Source of the DNA: Glycomyces terrestris
GTDB lineage: Bacteria; Actinomycetota; Actinomycetes; Mycobacteriales; Micromonosporaceae
Direction: 5' to 3'
Assembly (NCBI RefSeq): GCF_003933745.1
Contig: NZ_RSEB01000004.1
Location: forward strand, 620,001-684,000
DNA length: 64,000 nucleotides
Under the pieces are notes generated by a model. It saw only the letters and a list, made by a program, of their open reading frames with translations. It made no database searches and was not told the DNA's origin. How positions within the stretch are numbered: the first letter of the stretch is position 1; each line of letters begins with the position of its first letter. Shown here one piece after another: positions 10,546 through 18,708 of this stretch. A program made the position numbers and the translations under genes.

Positions 10546-11163
10546 TCAGGCCGCGGGCGCGGGGGGCGGCTGGGTGATGCCGCGTTCGAAGTGGGCGAAG
10601 GCCTCGGTGATGGCCTCGGCGAGGGTGCGGTCGCCGGGGTCGGAGAGCCAGTGCTCGGTGGAGGTCTTCATGGTGACGAGGGCGGCGCCGAGGAGGAGCC
10701 GGGGGTAGAGGTCGTCCTTGCTGGTGCCGGTGGCGGTGGCGACGATGTCGATGGCCTCGGCGAACAGCTCCATGAACTGGCCGGACTGCTCTTTGATGAG
10801 GGAGGGCGAGGAGTGGATGAGCTGCTCGCGGCAGCGCATGGCGTCGATGTCGTACTTCTCGTCGAAGCGCATGTCGATGGTGGCGTCGCGGAAGGCGTCC
10901 CAGATCGGCTGGTGGCGGGCGCGTTCGCGCAGGCCGGCGAGGAGCTGGCCGGTGGTCTGCTGGAAGTCGTAGAGGAGTGCGGCTTCCTTGGAGGGGAAGT
11001 AGTTGTGGAAGGTGCGCGTGGAGACGCCGGCTTCGGCGGCGATCTCTTCGGCGGTGACGTGGTCGAGGCCGTCCTTCGCGAGCGCGAGGCGGAAGGTCGC
11101 CTCGGAGAGGGCCGCCTTGGTGGCGGCCTTCTTGCGCTCGCGGAGCCCGGTCGATTCGGCCAT
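10546..11163 (-). CDS. TetR family transcriptional regulator
   Basis: 205 residues. The N-terminal helix-turn-helix is classical: ATFRLALAKDGLDHVTAEE followed by AGVSTRTFHNYFPSKEAALL. The remainder is the variable ligand-binding part. It precedes the MMPL exporter on the same strand, the usual arrangement for a local repressor. The start is supported by a near-ideal promoter whose -10 box ends seven bases before the ATG, implying a leaderless transcript. Confidence 0.9.
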   Translation of the reverse strand: MAESTGLRERKKAATKAALSEATFRLALAKDGLDHVTAEEIAAEAGVSTRTFHNYFPSKEAALLYDFQQTTGQLLAGLRERARHQPIWDAFRDATIDMRFDEKYDIDAMRCREQLIHSSPSLIKEQSGQFMELFAEAIDIVATATGTSKDDLYPRLLLGAALVTMKTSTEHWLSDPGDRTLAEAITEAFAHFERGITQPPPAPAA

Positions 11164-11170
11164 GTGGGTA

Positions 11171-11199
11171 ACCCTAGTGGGGGTTGCCGGTGTTTACAA
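11171..11199 (-). promoter_or_regulatory. Leaderless promoter of the tetR-type gene
   Basis: Reading leftward: -35 TTGTAA (11194-11199), 17-base spacer, -10 TAGGGT (11171-11176), then seven bases to the ATG. No ribosome site is present. Confidence 0.65.
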
Positions 11200-11238
11200 G
11201 ATGCCCGAGATGAAATTTTGCAGATCACGCAAGTTTTG

Positions 11239-12267
11239 CTATGTGAGTGGCGCCACGCAGGTCACGCCGGGGACGGTCCACTCGACGGTGGGCGCCTGCT
11301 CCCCGGTCGGGTCGACGCGCGTGACCTTGCCGCCCTGCTGGCAGGCGACCAGCAGGGTGCCGTCGCCGGTGAGGACGGCGTCGCGCGGCCAGGACGCGCC
11401 GACCGGGACCGAGCGCACGAGGGCGCTGGTCGCGGGGTCGACGACGGCGAGCTGGTCGGGGCCGCGGACGGTGATGTAGACGAGGCCGCGCTCGGGGTCG
11501 GGGACGACGGCGGCCGGCAGCGGCCGGGGCGCGTCCTCGTCGAGGCCGATGTCGGGCATGGCGGCGTAGTCCACGGCTTCGACGGTCGGGAGCGGCACGG
11601 ACGGGCCGAAGGAGAACGTGGCGGAGCGGTCGTCGTAGGAGCCGACCGCGAACGCGTTCGCGAGCTCGCCGGCGACGACGGCGCGGTCGCCGAGGAACGC
11701 GAGGTGCCGGGGCCCGAACCCGGGCTCGAGCTGGGTGGTGGCGGCGGGGGTGAGGGTGCCGTCCTCGCCGAGGTCGAGCGCGTGGATGCGGTCGGAGCCG
11801 AGGTCGACGACCAGCACGCGTGACATGTGACATACCACTTGGTGGGCGTGGGGGCCGGACTGCCGCTCGGGGTCCCGGCCGGAGCCGGAGAGCCGGAAGA
11901 CGTCCGCGGCCTCCCCGAGGGTGCCGTCCTCGCCGATCGGGAGGGCCGCGACCGAGGCGCCCGAGCCGTCCGCGGCGCCGTAGTTCGCGACCAGGAGCCA
12001 GCGCCCGGTCGGGTCGACCGTCGCGTGGCAGGGGTTGTTGCCCGCGGTGGAGCGGCCCTGGCCGGCGCGGTCGAGCGCGAAGTCGTCGCCCAGGCGCCAG
12101 GCGCCGGCGAAGCCCGGCTCGGTCTCGGTGAGGGTGTAGACGGCTGCGGGGCCGACGTGGACCCACGAGGGGTTCACCACCGCCGCCGGCTCGCCGAGCC
12201 CGTCGGGTCCGGCCGCGACGAGGCCGGGGCCGCCTTCAGTGGTGTAGTCGCCAAGGAGGTACCGCAT
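11239..12267 (-). CDS. Lactonase family beta-propeller protein (6-phosphogluconolactonase-like)
   Basis: 342 residues starting at ATG 12267 (MRYLLGDYT). The open frame runs much further upstream, but that part is antisense to the kinase gene and is not coding. Family signs are HATVDPTGRWLLVANYGA, SGPHAHQVV, VVDLGSDRIHALDL, GFGPRHLAFLGDRAVVAGEL and the closing VPVGASWPRDAVLTGDGTLL. Such proteins hydrolyse sugar lactones, though few have been tested. A dispersed palindrome falls at HQVVCHMSRVLVVD, where relatives have a variable turn. The msrB-type gene is divergent. Confidence 0.85.
   Translation of the reverse strand: MRYLLGDYTTEGGPGLVAAGPDGLGEPAAVVNPSWVHVGPAAVYTLTETEPGFAGAWRLGDDFALDRAGQGRSTAGNNPCHATVDPTGRWLLVANYGAADGSGASVAALPIGEDGTLGEAADVFRLSGSGRDPERQSGPHAHQVVCHMSRVLVVDLGSDRIHALDLGEDGTLTPAATTQLEPGFGPRHLAFLGDRAVVAGELANAFAVGSYDDRSATFSFGPSVPLPTVEAVDYAAMPDIGLDEDAPRPLPAAVVPDPERGLVYITVRGPDQLAVVDPATSALVRSVPVGASWPRDAVLTGDGTLLVACQQGGKVTRVDPTGEQAPTVEWTVPGVTCVAPLT
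11813..11838. repeat. Dispersed palindrome, long form, inside the lactonase gene
   Basis: Core CGTGACATGTGACATACCAC. In the gene it spells the unusual segment VVCHMSR. It differs from the long-form consensus in its first bases. Confidence 0.5.
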
Positions 12268-12372
12268 GCGCCCGATCCTAGCGGCCCGGCCGCGGGCGGG
12301 CGCGGGCTCGGGCACCCGGGGCCCGCCGCGCTGGACGGGCCGGTGCGCCGCGGCGGGTTCTAGACTGGGGGC

Positions 12373-12783
12373 ATGGGTCCTGAACGAGGAAACGACGAGC
12401 AGTGGCGCGAGAAGCTCACGCGCGACGAGTACCGGGTGCTGCGCCAGGGCGGCACGGAGGCGCCGTGGACCGGCGAGTACGTCGACGAGAAGCGCCGCGG
12501 CGTGTACCGGTGCCGGGCGTGCGGGTCGGAGCTGTTCTCCTCCGACACGAAGTTCGACTCCCGCTGCGGGTGGCCGTCGTTCTGGACGCCGCTCGCGGGC
12601 GACCGGGTGCGGCTGCTGTCCGACGACAGCCTCGGGATGCAGCGCACCGAGGTGCGCTGCGCGAACTGCGACTCGCACCTGGGGCACGTGTTCTACGGCG
12701 AGGGCTGGGACAACCCCGACGACGCCCGGTTCTGCATCAATTCGATCAGTTTGACGCTCGAACCGGCCGAGGACGCCGCCTGA
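12373..12783 (+). CDS. msrB: Peptide-methionine (R)-S-oxide reductase
   Basis: 136 residues, the normal length for MsrB. It reduces the R form of methionine sulfoxide in proteins. The zinc site is complete (C47, C50, C96, C99), the catalytic cysteine is C121 in RFCINS, and the likely resolving cysteine is C65 in SRCGWPSF. The family motifs GVYRCRACGSELF and SHLGHVFYGEG are present. It stands alone, divergent from the lactonase gene and upstream of the kinase gene. Confidence 0.96.
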   Translation: MGPERGNDEQWREKLTRDEYRVLRQGGTEAPWTGEYVDEKRRGVYRCRACGSELFSSDTKFDSRCGWPSFWTPLAGDRVRLLSDDSLGMQRTEVRCANCDSHLGHVFYGEGWDNPDDARFCINSISLTLEPAEDAA

Positions 12784-12912
12784 CACGGCTTCCGCTGCGC
12801 CCCAAGGGGGTCCACCGGGCGCGCAGGCGGCCCCGGCCGCGTGCGGGCCCGGTCGCGGCCCCCGGTTAAGCTCACCTTCGTGCCCTGCTCCCGATGACGA
12901 AAGAGGCCGAGG

Positions 12913-14499
12913 GTGGAACCCGGGAACCTGATCGCTGGCCGTTACCGCCTTGAACAGCGCCTGGCGGCGGGCGGCATGGGCGAGGTGTGGCGCGGGACCG
13001 ACACCCGGCTCAACCGCGTCGTCGCCGTCAAGCTGCTCCACTCCGGACTGTCGGGCAACGACCGGTTCCGGGCCCGCTTCCACCAGGAGGCGCAGGCGGT
13101 CGCCCAGCTCCAGTCGCCCGGGATCGTCGCGCTCTACGACTACGGCGAGGAGCACGCCCCCGAAGGGCTCGTCTCCTACCTGATCATGGAGCTCGTGCGC
13201 GGCCAGGCGCTCGACAACGTGCTGCGCCAGCGCCGCCGCCTCTCCCCCACCGAGACGCTGAAGATCATGGCGTCCGCGGCCGAGGCCCTCGACGTCGCCC
13301 ACCAGGCCCACATCATCCACCGCGACATCAAACCCGGGAACCTCCTGGTCAACGACGACGGCAGCGTCAAGATCGTCGACTTCGGCATCGCCGCCGCCAA
13401 GGGCGGGGCGGGGCTCACCGAGACCGGCACCGTCATGGGCACCCTCGCGTACGCCTCGCCCGAGCAGCTCCAGGGCGTGCAGCTCACCGGCGCGACCGAC
13501 GTGTACTCGCTCGGCATCGTCGGCTACGAGGCCCTCGCCGGGCGGCCGCCGTTCGCCGGGAACGAGCCGACCGCCGCGATCGCCGGGCACCTCACCGGCC
13601 AGCCCGCGCCGCTCCCGCCCGACGTCCCGGCCCCGGTCGCGAACATCATCATGCGCTGCCTGGCGAAGGACCCGCGCCAGCGCTTCGCGTCGGCCGCCGA
13701 ACTGGCCCGCGTGTGCCGCGCCGGCGGCACCGGCGGGACGACCGCGATCCTCGCCCCCGCGCCGAGCCCGTTCCAGGACAACCAGTCCACCCGCGTCATG
13801 TCGCCCGCCGCGGGCGGCGCGATGGGCGCGGCCATGGGCGCCGGGGTCGTCGCGGCCCACACCAACCCCATGCAGCAGCAGCAGTTCCAGGACGACTACG
13901 CGCCCGCCGCGGGCACCGGCCAGTACCGCACCGGCGGCGCCGCCGAGCGGCCCCTGCCGCCGCCCCGCGACATGGAGCAGGCCCGCCGCAACCCCACCGG
14001 GCCGATCCTCGTCTCCCTCGCGGGCGTCGCGGTCCTCGTCATCGCCCTGCTCATGTGGTCGCCCTGGGACGGCGACGAGGACGACCCCGCGGGCGCCTCC
14101 GACGACGCCACCACCGCCACCGAGACCTCCCAGGCCGCCGAGGAGGAGACCACCGCCGAAGACGAGGACACCGACGACGGCGGGGGCGAGGACAACGAGG
14201 GCGGCGGCGAGGAAGACGAGCAGACCTCCGAGGAGGAGACCACCGAGGAGGAGGTCGACCTCGTCGAGATGGAGGACTTCCGCGGCCAGGACGTCAACGA
14301 CGCCGTCGAAGACCTTGAGAACCAGGGCTTCAGCGACGTGACCGCGAGCCCCACCGCGCCCGAGAGCACCGAGCACGACACCTGCGAGGTCCTCTACCAG
14401 ACCCCCGAGGACGGCGCGGAGGTCGGCTACGACACCCCGATCGAGCTCGCCTACGTCGCCAACGACGAGTCCTGCCCGGACGGCGTCGTCGAATTCTAG
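12913..14499 (+). CDS. PknB-like membrane Ser/Thr protein kinase with one PASTA-like domain
   Basis: 528 residues from a GTG start. The kinase domain (about 10-275) has the glycine loop LAAGGMGEVW, Lys40 in VAVKLL, catalytic HRDIKPGN (Asp138) and DFG (Asp156), so it should be active. A linker rich in Gln, Pro and Gly follows, then one membrane helix around 372-391 (PILVSLAGVAVLVIALLMW). The outer part starts with about 70 acidic residues and ends in a single PASTA-like domain with two cysteines (HDTCEVLY, DESCPDG) that may form a disulfide. Cell-wall kinases of this family usually carry several PASTA repeats. It is not next to division genes, so its substrates are unknown. Confidence 0.92.
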   Translation: MEPGNLIAGRYRLEQRLAAGGMGEVWRGTDTRLNRVVAVKLLHSGLSGNDRFRARFHQEAQAVAQLQSPGIVALYDYGEEHAPEGLVSYLIMELVRGQALDNVLRQRRRLSPTETLKIMASAAEALDVAHQAHIIHRDIKPGNLLVNDDGSVKIVDFGIAAAKGGAGLTETGTVMGTLAYASPEQLQGVQLTGATDVYSLGIVGYEALAGRPPFAGNEPTAAIAGHLTGQPAPLPPDVPAPVANIIMRCLAKDPRQRFASAAELARVCRAGGTGGTTAILAPAPSPFQDNQSTRVMSPAAGGAMGAAMGAGVVAAHTNPMQQQQFQDDYAPAAGTGQYRTGGAAERPLPPPRDMEQARRNPTGPILVSLAGVAVLVIALLMWSPWDGDEDDPAGASDDATTATETSQAAEEETTAEDEDTDDGGGEDNEGGGEEDEQTSEEETTEEEVDLVEMEDFRGQDVNDAVEDLENQGFSDVTASPTAPESTEHDTCEVLYQTPEDGAEVGYDTPIELAYVANDESCPDGVVEF

Positions 14500-14670
14500 C
14501 GGCGCCACCGCCGCAGCGAGCGGCGTGCGGCAGGGCGCCCGGCTGTCACACCGGTCGGGCACCCTTGAACTCGGGGGCCCGCGGATGTCCGTTTCGCCGT
14601 GAACCGCCGTTCACGTTCGAACGCACCGCGCATCCCGGCCCGAGGGCGCGGACGATCGGGCTCCGCGACA

Positions 14671-17175
14671 ATGGTCGGCATGCCGCAACCGCCCGCGCTG
14701 CCCGACCTTCCGATCCGGGAGTCGCTCCCCGCACTCCTGGAGGCCGTGGCGCGCACCGGGACCGCCGTGCTCGCAGCGCCGCCCGGGACCGGGAAGACCA
14801 CGCTCGCGCCGCTGGCGCTCGCCGGCCTCATCGACGCCGGACCGGACCATGTGACGCGTGATATGCCACAGCGGCGGGTGCTCGTGGCCGAGCCGCGCCG
14901 GCTCGCCACCCGGGCGGCCGCCGCGCGCATGGCCGCGATCCTCGGCGAGCGCGTCGGCGACCGGGTCGGGTTCCAGATCCGGGGCGAGACGCGCCGGTCG
15001 GCGGCCACACGGGTCGAGGTCGTCACCACCGGGGTGCTGCTCAACCGGCTCCTGGCCGACCCCGAACTGCCGGGCGTCGACCTCGTCGTCCTCGACGAAT
15101 GCCATGAGCGGCACCTGGAGACCGACACCGCCTGCGCGTTCCTCATCGAGACCCGGCAGGTGCTGCGCCCCGACCTCGGACTCGTCGCCGCCTCCGCCAC
15201 CGCCGACGTGGCACTGTGGACCGGACTGCTCGCAGCCGGCGGCGACCCCGCGCCCGCGATCGCCTCCGAGCCGATGCGCCACCCCGTCGCCATGCACTGG
15301 GCGCCCCCGCGCGAGCGCCTCGACCCGCCCGACGGCCTGCGCGTCGACCCCAGGTTCCTCGGTCATGTGTCACATGTCGTGGGCCGCGCCCTCGACGCCG
15401 ACGACGGCGACGCGCTGGTGTTCCTCCCCGGCGCCGCCGAGATCAGGCGGGTCGCCGACCAACTCCGAAACCTCGATGCCGATATATATCAGTTGCACGG
15501 ATCGGTGTCGTCGGCCGAACAGGACCGCGCGATGCGCGCCGGGGGCCGGCGGCGCGTCGTGCTCGCCACCGACATCGCCGAGTCGAGCCTGACCGTGCCG
15601 GGGGTGCGGATCGTCGTCGACGCCGGGCTGGCGCGCCGCCCCGTGGTCGACCACGCCCGGGGGCTCCCGGGGCTGACGACCGCGCCGGCCTCCCGGGCCG
15701 CGGCCGACCAGCGGGCGGGCCGCGCCGGCCGCGAGGGCCCGGGCGCGGTGTGGCGGTGCTGGAGCGAGGCGGAGCACCTGCGCCGCGCCGCCCAGCCGGT
15801 CCCCGACGTCGCCGCCGCGGACCTCACCGCCTTCCGCCTCCAGGCCGCCTGCTGGGGCACCGCCGTCGCCGACCTCGCCCTGCCCGGGCCGCCCCCGGCC
15901 GGCGCGGTCGAGGCCGCCGAGGCCGTCCTGGAGGCCTTGGGCGCCATCGACGGCGACGGCGCGGCGACCGACCGCGGCCGCGCCCTCGCCCGGGTCGGGC
16001 TCCACCCGCGGCTGGCGCGGGCGCTCGTCGACGGTGCCGCCCGCGTCGGCTCCGCGAAGGCCGCCGAGGTCGCGGCCCTCCTCGGCCTCGACCGCCGCGG
16101 CAGCGGGGACGACCTGCTCGCGCAGTGGCGGCAGCTGCGCGCCGCCCGGGACCGCCAGTGGGAGCGGGAGGCGCAGCGCCTCGCCCGCGCCGTCCCCGAG
16201 GTCGACCGCCGGGTCGGCGACGACGAGGCCGCGGCCACCGTGATCGCCCTCGCGTTCCCCGAGCGGGTCGCCAAGCGCTCCGGCGCCCAGTGGCTCACCG
16301 CCGGCGGCACGGGCGCGACCTGCGCCGACGGCTCCGCCCTGGCCGGCAGCGAATGGATCGCCGTCGCCGACGCCGACCGCTCCCCCGGCCGCGCCGCCGC
16401 GCTCATCCGCGCCGGCGTGCCCATCGACGGCGGCCTCGCCCGCGAACTCGTCGGCGTCCGCCGCGAGGAGCGCGTCGAGTGGGACCGGGAGCGCCGCGAC
16501 GTCGTCGCCCGGTCGGTGCGCATGGTCGGGGCGATCACCGACGCCGTCGAGCCGCTCAAGGACCCCGACCCCGCGCTCGTCGCCGCCGCGCTCCACGAAG
16601 GACTGCGCCAGGAGGGCCTCGCCCTCCTCGGCCGCTGGCCCCTCGCGAAGGAGCTGCGGGACCGGATGGCGTTCTGCCACAGGGAGATCGGCGAGCCGTG
16701 GCCGGACGTGAGCGAGGCGGCCCTCGTCGCCGACACCGCCTGGCTCGAACCGTGGTGGTCCCGGGCCCGCCGCCGCGAGGACCTCGCCCGGATCACCGCC
16801 GAGGACGCGCTGCGGAACCTCCTGCCGTGGTCGGAGGACATCGACCGGGCCGCGCCCCGGCGGCTCGAACTCGGCAACGGCGTGACCGGCCGCGTCGACT
16901 ACGGCGACGGGCGCCCCGTCCTGTCGATGAAGCTCCAGCTGTTCTTCGGCGCCACCGCGATCCCGCCCGTCGCCGGGGTCCCGGTGCAGGCGCACCTGCT
17001 CGACCCGGCCGGGCGGCCGCTCGCCGTGACCTCCGACCTCGAGTCGTTCTGGCAGGGCCCGTACCAGCAGGTGCGCAAGGAGATGCGCGGCCGGTACCCG
17101 AAGCACCCGTGGCCGGAGGACCCGGCGTCGGCCGAGCCGACCGCGTGGACGAACCGGCGGCTGCGCGGCGGCTGA
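14671..17175 (+). CDS. hrpB: ATP-dependent helicase HrpB
   Basis: 834 residues from ATG 14671; ATG 14680 is an alternative and the longer frame from GTG 14599 is unlikely. Helicase core: Walker A APPGTGKTT, motif Ia VAEPRRLATR, DEAH-type box DECHER, motif III SATAD, and the second RecA domain with LVFLPGAAEIRR, ATDIAESSLTVPGV and QRAGRAGREGPG. The C-terminal half has the HrpB-specific region ending in GPYQQVRKEMRGRYPKHPWP. Its cellular role is not well defined. Two copies of the dispersed palindrome and an ATATAT word lie within it and cost rare codons. Confidence 0.93.
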   Translation: MVGMPQPPALPDLPIRESLPALLEAVARTGTAVLAAPPGTGKTTLAPLALAGLIDAGPDHVTRDMPQRRVLVAEPRRLATRAAAARMAAILGERVGDRVGFQIRGETRRSAATRVEVVTTGVLLNRLLADPELPGVDLVVLDECHERHLETDTACAFLIETRQVLRPDLGLVAASATADVALWTGLLAAGGDPAPAIASEPMRHPVAMHWAPPRERLDPPDGLRVDPRFLGHVSHVVGRALDADDGDALVFLPGAAEIRRVADQLRNLDADIYQLHGSVSSAEQDRAMRAGGRRRVVLATDIAESSLTVPGVRIVVDAGLARRPVVDHARGLPGLTTAPASRAAADQRAGRAGREGPGAVWRCWSEAEHLRRAAQPVPDVAAADLTAFRLQAACWGTAVADLALPGPPPAGAVEAAEAVLEALGAIDGDGAATDRGRALARVGLHPRLARALVDGAARVGSAKAAEVAALLGLDRRGSGDDLLAQWRQLRAARDRQWEREAQRLARAVPEVDRRVGDDEAAATVIALAFPERVAKRSGAQWLTAGGTGATCADGSALAGSEWIAVADADRSPGRAAALIRAGVPIDGGLARELVGVRREERVEWDRERRDVVARSVRMVGAITDAVEPLKDPDPALVAAALHEGLRQEGLALLGRWPLAKELRDRMAFCHREIGEPWPDVSEAALVADTAWLEPWWSRARRREDLARITAEDALRNLLPWSEDIDRAAPRRLELGNGVTGRVDYGDGRPVLSMKLQLFFGATAIPPVAGVPVQAHLLDPAGRPLAVTSDLESFWQGPYQQVRKEMRGRYPKHPWPEDPASAEPTAWTNRRLRGG
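14844..14869. repeat. Dispersed palindrome, long form, inside hrpB
   Basis: CCATGTGACGCGTGATATG then CCAC. Compared with the 30.9 kb copy, read on the opposite strand, the main change is an AT to CG swap at the centre. It encodes the surface segment DHVTRDMP. Confidence 0.6.
15362..15382. repeat. Partial dispersed palindrome inside hrpB
   Basis: TCATGTGTCACATGTCGTGG holds the CACATGTC core. It spells GHVSHVV between the two RecA domains. Confidence 0.4.
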
Positions 17176-17202
17176 ACCGCCGGGCCCGGGGCGATCGGCC
17201 CG

Positions 17203-17934
17203 CTAGACCGCGTCGAGCCAGGCGTCGATCGGCAGGAGCATCCACGTGCCCGCGAACGCGGCCGCGATCGTGGCGAGCATGAACACGAAGATCCAGAACC
17301 CGGCCGGGAACGGGGTGATCCCCGCGAGCTGGTCGGCGTCCGACTGCCCCGAGCCGCGGCCGCCGCGCCGCCGCGACCCGAGCTCCAGGACCGGCTTGAC
17401 CGCGCCGAGCAGGAGCAGCCACACGCCCGCGTACGCGGCCACCGTCTGCACGATCGCGGTCCCGTACCAGGTCGCGGCGAACACGCCCGCGCCGACGACG
17501 AGGAGCGCGAGCGCCCCGTACCAGTTGCGGATGAACACCAGCATGACGGCCAGGAGCACCAGCGTGATCCACAGCAGCAGCACGATCCGGCCCGCGCCGG
17601 TCAGGGCCGCGGCGCCGAGGCCGAGGAGCGCGGGGGCGGTGTAGCCGGCGACGAGGGTCATGGCCGCGCCGAAGCCGGTCGGGCGGCCGCGCGAGAACGT
17701 CAGCCCCGAGGTGTCGGCGTGGAGGCGGATGCCGGTGAGGCGCCGTCGCATGAGGACGGCCATGAGCGCGTGCCCGCCCTCGTGCGCGATCGTGACGAGG
17801 CCGCGGCTCCAGCGCCACACCGGCGCGTACAGGACGGCGGCGGCCGCGGCGGCGAGGCACGCGAGCATGACGCCGACCGGCGGGGCCTCCTGGGTCTGGG
17901 TGAGGGTGTCGATGACGGACTCGATCGGTGCCAC
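17203..17934 (-). CDS. M50-like membrane metalloprotease family protein
   Basis: 243 residues from GTG 17934, which has GAGG six bases upstream; the longer open frame is not used. It has about seven hydrophobic segments. HEGGH in TIAHEGGHALMAVLM, near the N-terminus, matches the zinc-binding HExxH motif. This is the layout of the M50B-type proteins of actinobacteria, often annotated only as membrane protein. It ends convergently 27 bases from hrpB and starts divergently from the coiled-coil gene. Function is not known. Confidence 0.82.
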   Translation of the reverse strand: MAPIESVIDTLTQTQEAPPVGVMLACLAAAAAAVLYAPVWRWSRGLVTIAHEGGHALMAVLMRRRLTGIRLHADTSGLTFSRGRPTGFGAAMTLVAGYTAPALLGLGAAALTGAGRIVLLLWITLVLLAVMLVFIRNWYGALALLVVGAGVFAATWYGTAIVQTVAAYAGVWLLLLGAVKPVLELGSRRRGGRGSGQSDADQLAGITPFPAGFWIFVFMLATIAAAFAGTWMLLPIDAWLDAV

Positions 17935-18039
17935 AGGACCTCGTCTTCGGGGTGAAACGGACGCGCGGTGAAGGATGATCCTAGCGGCGGGCATATGGTA
18001 GAGGAGGAAGAGGCACCTTGTCGTGGAAGGACGGCCCCG

Positions 18040-18495
18040 ATGGGCAGCGACGACCGCACCGATCCGCACCTGGGCTTCCTCGAGACGAGCGACCGACTCG
18101 TCGAGGAGCTGGCGATGCACAACCTCAAGGCGCGCGACCGGTTGCGGGAGGGCATCGCCTGGCTGGAGGCGCGGCGGGTTGACGCCGACGACGCCGAGCA
18201 CGCCGACATCGAGATCCTCGTCGCCCAGTGCCATGACGCCCTCAAGCGGCTCGAGTCGCTGCGCGGCGCCTACCAGGACGTGCGGGCCATCAACGCGGCC
18301 GCGCACGCCGAGCACCTGGAGTGGCTCGACAAGCGGATGCTCGGCGGCACCGAGACTCCCGAGGAGCGCAGCGAGCGCCACCAGCGGCTCGAGCGGCTCC
18401 GGGAGGAGCGGCAGGCGCGCATGAGCGAGCTGCGGCGCCGGTCCGAGGAGGCGCGGCGGCCCCCGCAGACCGAGGGCGAGGACGGCGCGCGCTGA
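18040..18495 (+). CDS. Hypothetical coiled-coil protein
   Basis: 151 residues from ATG 18040, behind GGAAGGA. It is almost wholly helical and charged, with heptad-like patterns in TSDRLVEELAMHNLKARDRL and RHQRLERLREERQARMSELR. There is one cysteine and no signal peptide. I do not recognise a family. It lies between the divergent M50-like gene and the glucanase promoter region. Confidence 0.7.
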   Translation: MGSDDRTDPHLGFLETSDRLVEELAMHNLKARDRLREGIAWLEARRVDADDAEHADIEILVAQCHDALKRLESLRGAYQDVRAINAAAHAEHLEWLDKRMLGGTETPEERSERHQRLERLREERQARMSELRRRSEEARRPPQTEGEDGAR

Positions 18496-18581
18496 CACGT
18501 GGGCCCGGTGCGGGGCGTTGCGCCGCAAGGGCTCACCGCGGCCGCGGCGGCCGCCGGAGGTAACGTTTCGGCCACGACCCA

Positions 18582-18610
18582 TTGACATGTTCCTATCCGT
18601 TGGGTACGAA
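18582..18610 (+). promoter_or_regulatory. Promoter of the glucanase gene
   Basis: -35 TTGACA (18582-18587), 17-base spacer, -10 TACGAA (18605-18610). The first LacI-type operator begins about ten bases past the expected start point, where a repressor would block elongation. Confidence 0.6.
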
Positions 18611-18626
18611 TGAGTCCTGGACCATT

Positions 18627-18644
18627 TGAGAGAGCGCTCTCTCA
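18627..18644. promoter_or_regulatory. LacI-family operator 1 (glucanase)
   Basis: TGAGAGAGCGCTCTCTCA, a perfect 18-base palindrome with the central CG typical of LacI-type sites. It resembles the CebR site of streptomycetes (GGGAGCGCTCCC). Confidence 0.85.
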
Positions 18645-18646
18645 TC

Positions 18647-18668
18647 TCACATCTGATCAGCGATGTGA
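18647..18668. promoter_or_regulatory. Inverted repeat between the two operators
   Basis: Arms TCACATC and GATGTGA around an eight-base centre that contains TGATCA. It may bind a second regulator. Confidence 0.35.
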
Positions 18669-18670
18669 TC

Positions 18671-18688
18671 TGAGAGAGCGATCTCTCC
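18671..18688. promoter_or_regulatory. LacI-family operator 2 (glucanase)
   Basis: TGAGAGAGCGATCTCTCC, two mismatches from operator 1 and 44 bases after it, which may allow looping or cooperative binding. Confidence 0.8.
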
Positions 18689-18708
18689 ATCCCGGCAGAG
18701 GAGCCTTC

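Noticed and set aside
7885..11823. 1312-residue open frame antisense to the MMPL and TetR genes
   Set aside because: Pure Asp/Glu/Gly/Arg composition with no domain. It arises because high-GC genes leave the complementary frames free of stops; the opposite strand has clear MMPL and TetR motifs.
12268..14562. N-terminal 760-residue extension of the lactonase frame
   Set aside because: Antisense to msrB and the kinase gene. The lactonase family starts at MRYLLGDYT.
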